From a virus, in IMG/VR virus record IMGVR_UViG_3300044624_000829, positions 1-55,092 of that record: a stretch of 55,092 nt of DNA. One strand, written 5' to 3'. Position 1 is the stretch's first letter, and every line of letters begins with the position of its first letter. The position numbers and the translations under genes are program-made. Below are positions 36,494 through 44,529 of the stretch, in pieces. The notes below the pieces were generated by a model. The model searched no databases and was not told the DNA's origin. It saw only the letters and a program-made list of their open reading frames with translations.

Positions 36494-36997
36494 TTATTTC
36501 TTTTTGCGACTATCTATATTATTGTTGAGATAGACATATTTTTGCCAATTTTTATTAATAGCATCCGATACAGTTTTTTTAAATTCCCTATTAGGAAGAA
36601 AACCATAAAATCTACCATTCTTATTACCGTAATTATTTATGGAACTATTATACATTATTTTACACAACCTATTATCAGTATTCCAATTCATGTGATAATG
36701 TAACTGACCTGTTTCATTTGATTTACCAAAATCAATAATCTTTCTTTTAGATCGCGAAAAAGTTATAATAGATAATTTTCCAATGTTCTCAGGTAAGACA
36801 ACACCATCTCTATTTGAAATTACCGTGTTAATAATTTCACCATTAAATGCTCGTATAATATCTGAAAATTCTTTTAGAGTTAAATCCGGATATTCAGGAT
36901 ATTTTCTGCTAAATTTAGACAACTCAAAAGTATTCATAATAGATGTTGATTTTAATCTATTACGTGAAGCATTTCTATCTGGAGTATTGTATGCCAT
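36494..36997 (-). CDS. Conserved phage protein of unknown function, first gene of tail block
   Basis: A 167-residue basic protein. The centre carries a pattern I associate with a widespread Bacteroidetes-phage family (NRDGVVLPENIGKLSIITF, about residues 63-81), followed by Tyr/Trp/His-rich and Lys/Arg-rich segments and a KKK C-terminus. The basic charge would suit nucleic acid contact or a role near packaged DNA. It follows a terminator and a candidate promoter, and its stop is two bases before the next ATG. It is not IHF/HU-like: too long and without that fold's arm motif. Confidence 0.75.
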   Translation of the reverse strand: MAYNTPDRNASRNRLKSTSIMNTFELSKFSRKYPEYPDLTLKEFSDIIRAFNGEIINTVISNRDGVVLPENIGKLSIITFSRSKRKIIDFGKSNETGQLHYHMNWNTDNRLCKIMYNSSINNYGNKNGRFYGFLPNREFKKTVSDAINKNWQKYVYLNNNIDSRKKK

Positions 36998-37003
36998 AGT
37001 ATT

Positions 37004-37014
37004 TAATAATATAC
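37004..37014 (-). promoter_or_regulatory. Candidate phage promoter element, copy B
   Basis: GTATATTATTA in gene direction, 17 bases before the ATG of the 167-aa gene and directly downstream of the fibre-block terminator, where a new transcript would be expected to begin. Identical over 11 bases to copy A. Confidence 0.45.
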
Positions 37015-37069
37015 GGATTTTTTAGGAGACTTACAATGTCTTCTAGTAAAGATAGATAAATAAAATAAA

Positions 37070-37093
37070 CCCTAGCTGATTTCTCAACTAGGG
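37070..37093 (-). terminator. Hairpin terminator after the fibre block
   Basis: Arms CCCTAGCTGA (37070-37079) and TCAACTAGGG (37084-37093). The single non-complementary position becomes a G-U pair only in minus-strand RNA. It is followed on that strand by GTTTATTTTATTTATC. A second, weaker 6-bp inverted repeat (GTCACA/TGTGAC, 37103-37129) lies just before it. Together they occupy the 143-base gap between the fibre and connector blocks. Confidence 0.7.
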
Positions 37094-37140
37094 CTTTTGT
37101 CAGTCACAAAGAAACCAACCAACTGTGACATTTTAAATAT

Positions 37141-37761
37141 TTAAAGGCAGCCAACAAGATAAAGAAAATATGTGTCAGATGCTTTAGTACCTTCTGAATC
37201 AGTAACTACAACTTTAGCCATTCCTGCTCGTCCTGTATTAGAAGAAGAGCAAGCATCAAAAACATTTATTATAGCCGGATTTGCTGAAGGTAATACTTTT
37301 GCGGGATTTGTAGGATCAAGTGGATCAACACCTAATTGCCACATAGAAACTCCGCCACCAAATGTCCAATCAGCCATATACCAAGTATATGTATATGGTG
37401 CTCTACCACCAGTTACATTTGCTTCTAATCCTCGAACACTAGGTGATATTTCAACATAAAGAGGAATTGCTGATATTGTTACTGTAGTTAGATTACTTGT
37501 AACACTTATACCATCACCTTCTACTATTGATTTAGTAAATAAAGCTGGCCCAACGCCATCGTTTACAATTGATTCACCGGTTCCCACTGAACCTAAAGTA
37601 ACATCGTTACCTGATCCCGTTGATCCTTGTGGACCTTGTGGACCAACTACGCCTTGTGGACCTTGTGGACCTGCAGGACCTTGTTCTCCTTGTAAACCTC
37701 TTAATCCACGTTCTCCTCTTTTTGGAACGCAATCATCACACTTTTTACATTTAGTTGCCAT
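37141..37761 (-). CDS. Collagen-like protein with PKD/SprB-like domain
   Basis: A 206-residue protein. Order: CKKCDDC cluster at residues 4-10; about 12 Gly-X-Y triplets (about 15-50); a stalk repeat ([18 protein letters not shown], about 54-71) nearly identical to one in the 468-aa fibre; then an Ig/PKD-like domain from about residue 98 with the signature [12 protein letters not shown], and a [20 protein letters not shown] strand pair. This last type occurs in Bacteroidetes surface adhesins. It is the final gene before a terminator. A host-surface-binding accessory fibre is the best guess. Confidence 0.8.
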   Translation of the reverse strand: MATKCKKCDDCVPKRGERGLRGLQGEQGPAGPQGPQGVVGPQGPQGSTGSGNDVTLGSVGTGESIVNDGVGPALFTKSIVEGDGISVTSNLTTVTISAIPLYVEISPSVRGLEANVTGGRAPYTYTWYMADWTFGGGVSMWQLGVDPLDPTNPAKVLPSANPAIINVFDACSSSNTGRAGMAKVVVTDSEGTKASDTYFLYLVGCL

Positions 37762-37773
37762 AGTTTTATTTAT

Positions 37774-38805
37774 TTATTCGCAAGGAACATTTGTTGTTAA
37801 TATACATGCTGGAACACCGTAACATTCCGAAAAAGTTGTAGAAGGATCAGGACAACTCCATGTTCCTGTAGATCCAAAACCGGCTACAGTTAAAGGTGGT
37901 AGTTGTAATAGATTTTTAGTAGAAAATAAAATATAAGGTTCTAAATCAGTTACCGTTGCACCTAATGACATTAACGATAACATTTCATTTCTAGTTCTAT
38001 TGTATATCTCTGCTCCTACACCTTTTGATCCTCCTTGATCAATACCTTCCATTATAATAGTATGTGTTCCTGCCGGAAGTGTTATAGGGAATAGATGCCA
38101 TGTCTTAAATGGTTCTTCAATAAAAGGATTAATCAATCCTCCGCTAGGACTAGTATCTGCTAGTAATGTAACTACATCAACTAAACCGCCAAAAGCTGGA
38201 GAATTAATTCTTATTCTTACTTGATTATCGCCACCTATACCTAAAACATATTCTTTTTCTTCAGGAACAACAACGCAAAATTCAAATGTAACCCATTGAT
38301 TTAACGGCCATGGATTAATCCACAACCCCGCAATATTCAATCTACCTGTTACTGAGTTTGTGGATTTAAAAATTGAATTTACAGAAGCTGCTGTAATAGG
38401 AACAGGTACTCCTATTCCGTTATTATCTTTTAAAATATATGTACTAGATGGTGGTTCAAATCCTATTACGGGCCAAGTATATACATCTAAACTACTATAC
38501 ATTTTTGCGCCATTAATGCTGTAAGCTGATAAATTATCCCCTCCTACTACATTAGCGGTAGTTCCTGTAAATGTTGCAGTTGATAAAGTTACTTGTTCGC
38601 AATCATTACTTATAGGGTTAAATATAAATCCTTCAGGACAATTACAAGGACACACAATAGGAATCCATTCACATCCGTTCCAATATTTTGTTGGACAATT
38701 TTTAGGATCTAATAGTACCCATGTATTTGTACTATCTAATAAATGAATATTACAATTACACGGATCTAACCAAGTTGTACCATCATATATTTTCCACCCA
38801 CTCAT
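37774..38805 (-). CDS. Putative receptor-binding/fibre tip protein
   Basis: I place the start at ATG 38805 ([12 protein letters not shown], 343 aa), forming a 4-base ATGA overlap with the collagen-like gene; an in-frame TTG six bases upstream is a less likely start. Residues 1-75 carry repeated short W-containing segments with cysteines ([11 protein letters not shown] and WNGCEW), typical of small virion modules. Residues about 95-270 resemble a galactose-binding or PA14-like beta sandwich ([15 protein letters not shown], then [20 protein letters not shown]). The C-terminus is Cys-rich. Such folds often bind surface glycans; binding specificity is unknown. Confidence 0.75.
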   Translation of the reverse strand: MSGWKIYDGTTWLDPCNCNIHLLDSTNTWVLLDPKNCPTKYWNGCEWIPIVCPCNCPEGFIFNPISNDCEQVTLSTATFTGTTANVVGGDNLSAYSINGAKMYSSLDVYTWPVIGFEPPSSTYILKDNNGIGVPVPITAASVNSIFKSTNSVTGRLNIAGLWINPWPLNQWVTFEFCVVVPEEKEYVLGIGGDNQVRIRINSPAFGGLVDVVTLLADTSPSGGLINPFIEEPFKTWHLFPITLPAGTHTIIMEGIDQGGSKGVGAEIYNRTRNEMLSLMSLGATVTDLEPYILFSTKNLLQLPPLTVAGFGSTGTWSCPDPSTTFSECYGVPACILTTNVPCE

Positions 38806-39230
38806 GTACAAGGTTCAATCCAGATATCTCCGGGCTTAATTTGATTATTTCCTGTAATATAATTTACCCCAAAACCTTCTATACCGCCGTACTGTAAATT
38901 AAAATCAGCATTTGTAGGTATAGAAATTTGAGCAAAAACAGCAATACCTCTTCCTGATTTTCCATCTACGCCGTCAGTACCATCAGTACCATTAGCACCA
39001 TTAACACCTGCAGCACCCGGAAGTCCCGGCGCGCCAGTTAAGCCAATTGATCCTGCCGCTCCAGTTGCTCCTACAGGGCCTTGCGAACCTGTTGCACCAA
39101 CGGGGCCTTGAGGTCCTGTTAAACCCGGTAATCCCGGTAGTCCTTGAACACCTTGTATACCTTGAACGCCTTGTATGCCAGGTATTCCTTGAGGGCCTCT
39201 ATCTCCATCTTTACACGGACAATTTGCCAT
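38802..39230 (-). CDS. Collagen-like fibre protein
   Basis: A 142-residue protein starting MANCPCKDGDRG. It is followed by about 28 Gly-X-Y triplets (roughly residues 9-93, rich in Pro, Val, Gln, Ala and Asn), then a short globular C-terminus ending IWIEPCT. Gly-X-Y tracts form collagen-type triple helices and are common in phage fibres. The stop TGA overlaps the next ATG as ATGA, so the globular protein downstream is translationally coupled and may be its partner or tip. Confidence 0.85.
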   Translation of the reverse strand: MANCPCKDGDRGPQGIPGIQGVQGIQGVQGLPGLPGLTGPQGPVGATGSQGPVGATGAAGSIGLTGAPGLPGAAGVNGANGTDGTDGVDGKSGRGIAVFAQISIPTNADFNLQYGGIEGFGVNYITGNNQIKPGDIWIEPCT

Positions 39231-39232
39231 TA

Positions 39233-40639
39233 TTAATAGATTTTATTTAAAACAAATATGTCACTGTAGATATTATTTCCTAAAAATGCAGTGCCCCATT
39301 GAGCTGTTACATCTAATGTATTAGAAATTGTAGTATCAAATGTTGTATTATTCACTGTGTTAAATCCAAATCCTTGCACAGAAGCATTGTTAGTTTTTGT
39401 ATAATGAAAAGAACCTAAAGTTACAATAGATGCTACACCAGCAGCTCCTATAGCTCTAATAGTAAAATCAATATTTAAAGACCAAATATCATTTACAACA
39501 CTACTCCCTAGATTCTGTATACCACTATCCAAAAGAACAATAGATCCCGCTTTAACTCTAATTGTAATATTTTGATTGTTATTAGCATTCATTACACCAC
39601 CAAACACAGCTCTAAAAGTATCTCCTACTTGAAATCCAGAATAGGCAGGCAATGTCAATGTTCCTACACCACCACCTATAAGACTGCTTTCCACAGTAGT
39701 GTTAGTGATTATAGCACTGTTTGTTGTTTGTGCAAATAGACCATAGTTTATTGTAGCTGGAGGTACCGGACTTGTATTTGTAATTTGTATTTCAGTTGCG
39801 CTAGATGTTATTGCAATACCACTTCCTGCAGTAATTGATTTAGTAGCAAGAGCTGATCCTATACCATCATTTACAATTGATTCGCCAGCTCCAACTGAAC
39901 CTAAAGTAACGGCAGATCCTAGATCTGTATTTGTAACTGTAAAGTTTGGATATGTTCCGGTAATATCAATACCCGCTCCTTCATTTAATACCACAGTTTG
40001 ATCAGGCGCAGAGTTAGTTATTGATACGGTAGCTGCAGCAGCACCAATTAATATTCCGCTACCCGCAGTAAGACCTTTTGTTGATAAGGTAGGACCTGTG
40101 CCATCAAAAACTAAACTAGTACCACCCGCAGAAGTTAACGTTACGGCAGATCCTGAATCATTATTAGTTATTGTAAATGTAGTAACTGCACCTACAGTAT
40201 TAGAAGTAACTGTAATACCAGTCCCTCCTACAATTGCATCAACAGGAAAATCAATATTATCTATTGCTAATTCTAAATTTTCTACCTGTTCACAAAAATA
40301 AGTTACAACTAGTTCTAATGCAGAATTTAAGAGCGTTCCTTCTGGAACAACAATATCCTGATCGCAAAGAATATCAGCATTTACCGTTACCGTATCGCTA
40401 GCACAAATAAAAGATATTATGTTTGATAATGCTTGTGCTACATTAGTATCTGTTTCAACAATAGTAATATTGTCGCATACTAAGTCAGCTCCTGTATATC
40501 TTATACATGCTGCTGAAAATGATTCTGCGCATTCATCAGAAGGACATACAATAGGATTACAAATTTGATTAATATGTAATGCTTCTGTTGTACAACCGCA
40601 GTTTGGATCTTGAGTTTCGTTACAATTATTGCAAGCCAT
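39233..40639 (-). CDS. Fibre protein with beta repeats and C-terminal head domain
   Basis: A 468-residue protein. Residues 1-115 are Cys-rich with helical segments (attachment part). Residues about 140-290 hold stalk-like repeats with the pattern GSAVTL..G...L..DG.G..L.TK.LTAGSGI.I and ITNT. The C-terminal part from about 300 (YGLFAQTTNSAIITN onward) looks like a beta-jelly-roll tip ending NNIYSDIFVLNKIY. The layout fits a trimeric receptor-binding fibre of a Bacteroidetes phage. One repeat is shared, even at DNA level, with the collagen-like 206-aa gene (39864-39910 versus 37556-37602). Confidence 0.8.
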   Translation of the reverse strand: MACNNCNETQDPNCGCTTEALHINQICNPIVCPSDECAESFSAACIRYTGADLVCDNITIVETDTNVAQALSNIISFICASDTVTVNADILCDQDIVVPEGTLLNSALELVVTYFCEQVENLELAIDNIDFPVDAIVGGTGITVTSNTVGAVTTFTITNNDSGSAVTLTSAGGTSLVFDGTGPTLSTKGLTAGSGILIGAAAATVSITNSAPDQTVVLNEGAGIDITGTYPNFTVTNTDLGSAVTLGSVGAGESIVNDGIGSALATKSITAGSGIAITSSATEIQITNTSPVPPATINYGLFAQTTNSAIITNTTVESSLIGGGVGTLTLPAYSGFQVGDTFRAVFGGVMNANNNQNITIRVKAGSIVLLDSGIQNLGSSVVNDIWSLNIDFTIRAIGAAGVASIVTLGSFHYTKTNNASVQGFGFNTVNNTTFDTTISNTLDVTAQWGTAFLGNNIYSDIFVLNKIY

Positions 40640-40654
40640 AATTTTATATATTAA

Positions 40655-41146
40655 TTACAATACAATAGCTTCTAAAGCAGTAACCCTAGCTACTAATTGT
40701 TGTATTGCAGTTTGTTGATTTTGAATTGTTACTTCTTGTTCACATACTTTTTGTCCAATAGCTTGTATGTAATTTGAAATTGTTTGTTGTACTCCTTCAT
40801 TTACAAAACATGCTGCTACGACAACACTTGTATCGTTAGTGGGATTTGATGTTTGATCATTACAGCAAGTAGCTTCTATATTACAAATACGATCTATAAT
40901 AATTTGAATAAACTCTCTAAATGTGTGAGGTAATTCACATGTTGCAATATCTAGACAAGCTAGATCATAAGTATCTGGATCTAATTGATCTTTAAGTGTA
41001 CACAACAAACATCCCATTTGGAATATAATATCTGAAACTGTATCACCTTTACACAAGTTTAAACATTCTATATCATTACCTTGCCAAACAACACAGTTTG
41101 ATGATGTTGGTGAACAAGGAAGAGATTTTTTATTTACAGGTTTCAT
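40655..41146 (-). CDS. Small Cys-rich fibre-associated protein with C-terminal coiled coil
   Basis: A 163-residue protein with ten or more cysteines in the first 105 residues. Its C-terminal helix (EQEVTIQNQQTAIQQLVARV, about 134-153) has heptad spacing typical of a trimeric coiled coil. Such short proteins often form the base or neck of phage fibres. It precedes the 468-aa fibre gene by 15 bases and is itself preceded by a candidate promoter. No enzyme motif. The name reflects composition and neighbourhood, not a recognised family. Confidence 0.75.
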   Translation of the reverse strand: MKPVNKKSLPCSPTSSNCVVWQGNDIECLNLCKGDTVSDIIFQMGCLLCTLKDQLDPDTYDLACLDIATCELPHTFREFIQIIIDRICNIEATCCNDQTSNPTNDTSVVVAACFVNEGVQQTISNYIQAIGQKVCEQEVTIQNQQTAIQQLVARVTALEAIVL

Positions 41147-41160
41147 ACGAATGTTATTTA

Positions 41161-41171
41161 TAATAATATAC
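41161..41171 (-). promoter_or_regulatory. Candidate phage promoter element, copy A
   Basis: GTATATTATTA in gene direction, about 25 bases before the ATG of the 163-aa gene, in a 62-base intergenic gap. The identical 11-mer recurs before the 167-aa gene and a one-mismatch copy before the 1152-aa gene. Promoter function is inferred from recurrence and location only. Confidence 0.4.
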
Positions 41172-41208
41172 GCAAATTAATTAACAATTACAAAGGCGGT
41201 GACTCAAA

Positions 41209-42018
41209 TTAACCACAATTAGCTTGACATTCTGTTAAAGTTAAGTACTGCCCTTCTGTTCCTTGTATTTCTACACAATTAAATGTTGACTCACATGTAC
41301 CTAGTCCAGTAATTGATAAAACTACAGATCCTATTGCATATATATCACTACTTGTTGCATTAGGAATTGAACATATATTAACCAAAATATTAGATTTAGA
41401 TGCAAAAAAATCTACTTCTACTTCAATACCTTCACAATTCTTATAAAATAAAGTTCCACCTTCACTTGCTTGTATAAGACATTGATATAATACACAAGTT
41501 ATTATTTCTACGCAATTATATGACACTAGAGTTGGAGGTGGTGGAGGTGGTGGAGTTTTAGATTGAATTAATAATAGTTTTATTTTTTCATTGTTTATAT
41601 AGATTTTGTCTTCATCTTCCGGACAACAATCTTTAATTCCAAATCTTTTATTTAAAACTTTTTTATATTCATTTTCAGCATATTTACAAAAAACACTTTC
41701 AACTATATCTGGATCGCAATTTCCAGTAGTATAATTTGGATCAACAATTCTAGGTTTTAACGGATAAGGTGTAGGATCTGGTGGCAAACAATCACCGCAA
41801 TCTTCATAACATTTATAAACTCCTAATACAATATCTTCTTCTACAGGTTGATATGCTATTTGAAATACTTGCCAACAACCATCTAGCGGTTTATTATTGT
41901 TATCTCTAAGAGTAATAACTTGATCTACTACTTCAGATAAATCAAAATTTGTAATTATATCCTCTTGAATATTTGCACAGTCTTCTAATCTATATGAAAA
42001 TTCCGTTTGATATAACAT
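41209..42018 (-). CDS. Cys-rich appendage protein with polyproline linker
   Basis: A 269-residue protein in two parts joined by a seven-proline linker (KTPPPPPPPT, about residues 154-163). The N-terminal part (1-150) has paired cysteines (YKCYEDCGDC). The C-terminal part (165-269) is a Cys-containing beta domain ending GQYLTLTECQANCG. The rigid linker suggests two domains held apart on a particle surface. The many cysteines may stabilise an extracellular virion protein. It lies in the fibre block; the exact role is unknown. Confidence 0.78.
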   Translation of the reverse strand: MLYQTEFSYRLEDCANIQEDIITNFDLSEVVDQVITLRDNNNKPLDGCWQVFQIAYQPVEEDIVLGVYKCYEDCGDCLPPDPTPYPLKPRIVDPNYTTGNCDPDIVESVFCKYAENEYKKVLNKRFGIKDCCPEDEDKIYINNEKIKLLLIQSKTPPPPPPPTLVSYNCVEIITCVLYQCLIQASEGGTLFYKNCEGIEVEVDFFASKSNILVNICSIPNATSSDIYAIGSVVLSITGLGTCESTFNCVEIQGTEGQYLTLTECQANCG

Positions 42019-42028
42019 TTTTTAATCT

Positions 42029-42175
42029 TTATTTATTTTGAGAACTTTTTGTTTTTAAATTAGCCTCATAAGTAGTGACACAACTTTTACAACAATGTTT
42101 ACCATCAGAGGCAACACGTTTTTGACATCCGCAACTTATACCTTTTCCACAATTACCACATTTTTGATTTGACAT
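42029..42175 (-). CDS. 48-aa cysteine-rich zinc-ribbon-like miniprotein
   Basis: A short frame with ATG at 42175 and TAA at 42029-42031. It encodes 48 residues with two tight Cys clusters: CGNCGKGISCGC at residues 6-17 and CCKSC at 28-32, next to H27. Spacing CxxC...CxC...HCCxxC is typical of small treble-clef or zinc-ribbon folds. It fills the space between the 185-aa and 269-aa genes (12 bases from the former, 10 from the latter), so it is arranged like a real gene. Function unknown; possibly a zinc-stabilised virion or regulatory peptide. Confidence 0.65.
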   Translation of the reverse strand: MSNQKCGNCGKGISCGCQKRVASDGKHCCKSCVTTYEANLKTKSSQNK

Positions 42176-42187
42176 ACAGGTTGGTTT

Positions 42188-42745
42188 TTAGCAAGTCTGA
42201 CATTTTAATTTATTTAATCTTTTAAGAGCATAGTTATATAAATCCATACCCTTATCTGCTTTATGGCAAAACTCTACCATATTTTTTGCAGCCTCAAGAT
42301 AAGATTTAATTTCCATAAGTTCCTTTAGTTTTGTTTTTTTATCTACAGGAGGATCGCATGGAGCAAGTTCTAGTTCGCATAAATGTTTATTCCATTTAAT
42401 TAAAGCTTGAGTAATTCTTAAATGATTGTATTCTACAAAAACTATTTCATTAGGAGATACGCTATATTTAATTACATATATACCATCCGGTAAACAATCA
42501 TATGTAGTTCCACAATTATTTGTTTGTATTTCTAAATTACATGCAGACAAATTTACAATAAACCCTGCTTGTATCTCTACAGGAGTAGTATCGTTAAATG
42601 TTGTAGCTGTAATAAATCCCGGAACCAATACTTGTAATGTAGGACAAGATATAGGAATTAAATCTGTATAGATACTAGAATCTTGAATTGTCAAAGACCA
42701 GTCATTCATTGTATCAGGTATAATTAAGCTTAATGCGTGCTTCAT
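42188..42745 (-). CDS. Unknown conserved protein, beta N-terminus and helical C-terminus
   Basis: A 185-residue protein. Residues 1-105 look like a beta sandwich (PDTMNDWSLTIQDSS, then VIKYSVSPNEIVFVEYNHLRI). Residues 110-185 are helical, with a Cys pair at the end (KCQTC). It opens the fibre/appendage block right after a terminator. The beta-then-helix design and the cysteines resemble other small appendage proteins next to it. I do not recognise a named family; a structural or adaptor role is inferred from position. Confidence 0.78.
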   Translation of the reverse strand: MKHALSLIIPDTMNDWSLTIQDSSIYTDLIPISCPTLQVLVPGFITATTFNDTTPVEIQAGFIVNLSACNLEIQTNNCGTTYDCLPDGIYVIKYSVSPNEIVFVEYNHLRITQALIKWNKHLCELELAPCDPPVDKKTKLKELMEIKSYLEAAKNMVEFCHKADKGMDLYNYALKRLNKLKCQTC

Positions 42746-42764
42746 AACTTATTAGTTAATATAA

Positions 42765-42799
42765 AAAGAGAGAACAGAGAAATCCTCCGTTCTCTCTTT
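42765..42799 (-). terminator. Intrinsic terminator after the 540-aa structural gene
   Basis: Perfect 11-bp arms AAAGAGAGAAC (42765-42775) and GTTCTCTCTTT (42789-42799) with a 13-base loop. On the minus strand the stem ends in TTTTTAT. It separates the structural gene from the fibre block. Confidence 0.85.
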
Positions 42800-42823
42800 C
42801 AAGAATTTTAAATAATTATCCTA

Positions 42824-44446
42824 TTAAGGCGCTGGTACAGGAACTGGAACAACAGGACAAACAACATGTCCAAACGTTTCAATTCCAGACAATAAGATCT
42901 GATCTCCAAGTGGATTTCCTGCTGCAGACAACCATACTTGCATGAAGTTAATAAATACCGTAGGGTTTGTACCTGCTGGTAAATAAATATTCAAGTTGTA
43001 TTGATCATCATCATGTACAGATGACGGGTTATTGTAACGAGGAACAATGTGTTGAATTACATACTTATCATAGAAGATAGGTTGATTCAAGCTGTTAACT
43101 GAAGGAAGTGCATTAAAAATATCATTTCCTTGAGTAATCTCACGGATACGAAGATCAGTTGAAAACTTATTTTGCAAATAAGATTCAGCAAGAATCAATT
43201 CACGAACATAAGTATCACCATAACCTTGTCCACCAAAACCACAACATTCTTGTTCAACACAAAGACCGTTAAATGTACAAGGATCTCCATTCTCATCAGA
43301 AAGAGAAATATCCATTTGTACTACCTCTCTTCCATAGTAATCAGAAGTTTGGAATGTACATGTACCAAAACGAGTATCAACATAAGCACCAATCAAACGA
43401 ATACCTGCCAATGCTCCCGGAGTATGTCCTGTAGAAACATAGTTAGTCCACACTTGAGTTGCTGGCCATCCTGCCGCTACAGCTTCTGCTGCTGTTGCAA
43501 ACCAAGGATCATTTGCTTCATCAAATACAATTGGACGTACAAATTCCTTCAAGTAAGGAGAAGTAATTATTTGGTTAGCCCAATCAATCATTACCAATGT
43601 TGAATCAACAGCTACCGGCGCAATAGAATTTTCAGGACAACATCCTGTATATGCCGCTAACAAACGGTAAGAATCATGATTTAAATAACGAAGAACTGGA
43701 GCACCATTTAAATTGATAAACAAGTTGTAAGTTTCTCCGCAAAGAAATTCAAACTCGCAATTTTGTGTACCTACTGCTGCTACAGTAAATGTAGGATATG
43801 TACCACAAACTAAACCGGTAGATGGATCTGGATCTAGTGTAACAATGTTACCTATAACATAATCAACTCCAACTTGGTTTTCTACAACAGAAACAACTAC
43901 ACCGCCAACAACAACAACGTCTACAGTCATACCTGTACCTGCTCCACCTGAAACAGGAACATTTGTGTAACTTCCGTTAGCAGCACACCCAATACCAGGA
44001 GTGGTAATAGTTAGTGTTGTACCTGATTGAAAGTTTGTAACTCCAATATGCCAAATTGACTGCTGTGACGCAGCTGAAGTCATTCTGTAAAAGTTAGTAA
44101 CCAATTTAGGATTAATATACTTTGATTTGTTAGACTCTTGATAACCTCCATGAAAAGGACCAATTTTATCATCTCCCATCAAAGAAGTTCCAGCCAAAAC
44201 CAAAGCTTGTCCTTGAGTTACTGCAGTAGATGCAGCAGTTACGGAAAGATAAGTGTTTTTGTCAAAGAATCCAAATGTACCAACACCCAATGTATTTGGA
44301 GCACCGGTATTTTTAAGAGCGTTAGTTGCAACACCCGCAGTGTCAAGGAAACCATTGTTTACAGCATTAGCCGTACCAGGTACAGCTGCTTGCGTAGCTT
44401 TAGTTCCAACAAATGCCTTATTAAAGGCGTGAGAAAAATAACTCAT
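42824..44446 (-). CDS. Abundant virion structural protein with inserted beta-rich module
   Basis: A 540-residue protein. The N-terminus is small-residue rich (MSYFSHAFNKAFVGTKATQ), followed by a conserved KIGPFHGGYQESNKSKYINP block (about residues 93-112). A Gly/Val-rich module occupies about residues 149-227 (GSYTNVPVSGG, then VVVVGGVVVSVVENQVG), after which the main fold resumes at CEFEFLCGETYNLFI. It has its own leader, a terminator right behind it and codon use like that of the capsid gene, all consistent with an abundant structural protein. Whether it is an auxiliary capsid, a tail or an appendage protein cannot be decided from sequence. Confidence 0.75.
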   Translation of the reverse strand: MSYFSHAFNKAFVGTKATQAAVPGTANAVNNGFLDTAGVATNALKNTGAPNTLGVGTFGFFDKNTYLSVTAASTAVTQGQALVLAGTSLMGDDKIGPFHGGYQESNKSKYINPKLVTNFYRMTSAASQQSIWHIGVTNFQSGTTLTITTPGIGCAANGSYTNVPVSGGAGTGMTVDVVVVGGVVVSVVENQVGVDYVIGNIVTLDPDPSTGLVCGTYPTFTVAAVGTQNCEFEFLCGETYNLFINLNGAPVLRYLNHDSYRLLAAYTGCCPENSIAPVAVDSTLVMIDWANQIITSPYLKEFVRPIVFDEANDPWFATAAEAVAAGWPATQVWTNYVSTGHTPGALAGIRLIGAYVDTRFGTCTFQTSDYYGREVVQMDISLSDENGDPCTFNGLCVEQECCGFGGQGYGDTYVRELILAESYLQNKFSTDLRIREITQGNDIFNALPSVNSLNQPIFYDKYVIQHIVPRYNNPSSVHDDDQYNLNIYLPAGTNPTVFINFMQVWLSAAGNPLGDQILLSGIETFGHVVCPVVPVPVPAP

Positions 44447-44529
44447 TTTTTTTACTTTTTAATTAAACATACACATTACAATATAATCTAATCATTTAAA
44501 CTTTAAATTCCAAACAATTAGAATACTTT

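Noticed and set aside
36494-36997. 167-aa protein as an IHF/HU-like protein, which crAss-like phages often carry
   Set aside because: Too long and without the HU/IHF arm motif; no other candidate in the window.
38806-38811. TTG start giving two extra residues for the fibre tip gene
   Set aside because: An ATG six bases downstream forms a clean ATGA overlap with the preceding stop and is the more likely start.
43172-43603. Plus-strand frame of 143 codons
   Set aside because: Antisense to the 540-aa structural gene; composition is Ser/Thr/Ile/Cys-rich, as expected of a reverse reading; no leader or neighbours on that strand.
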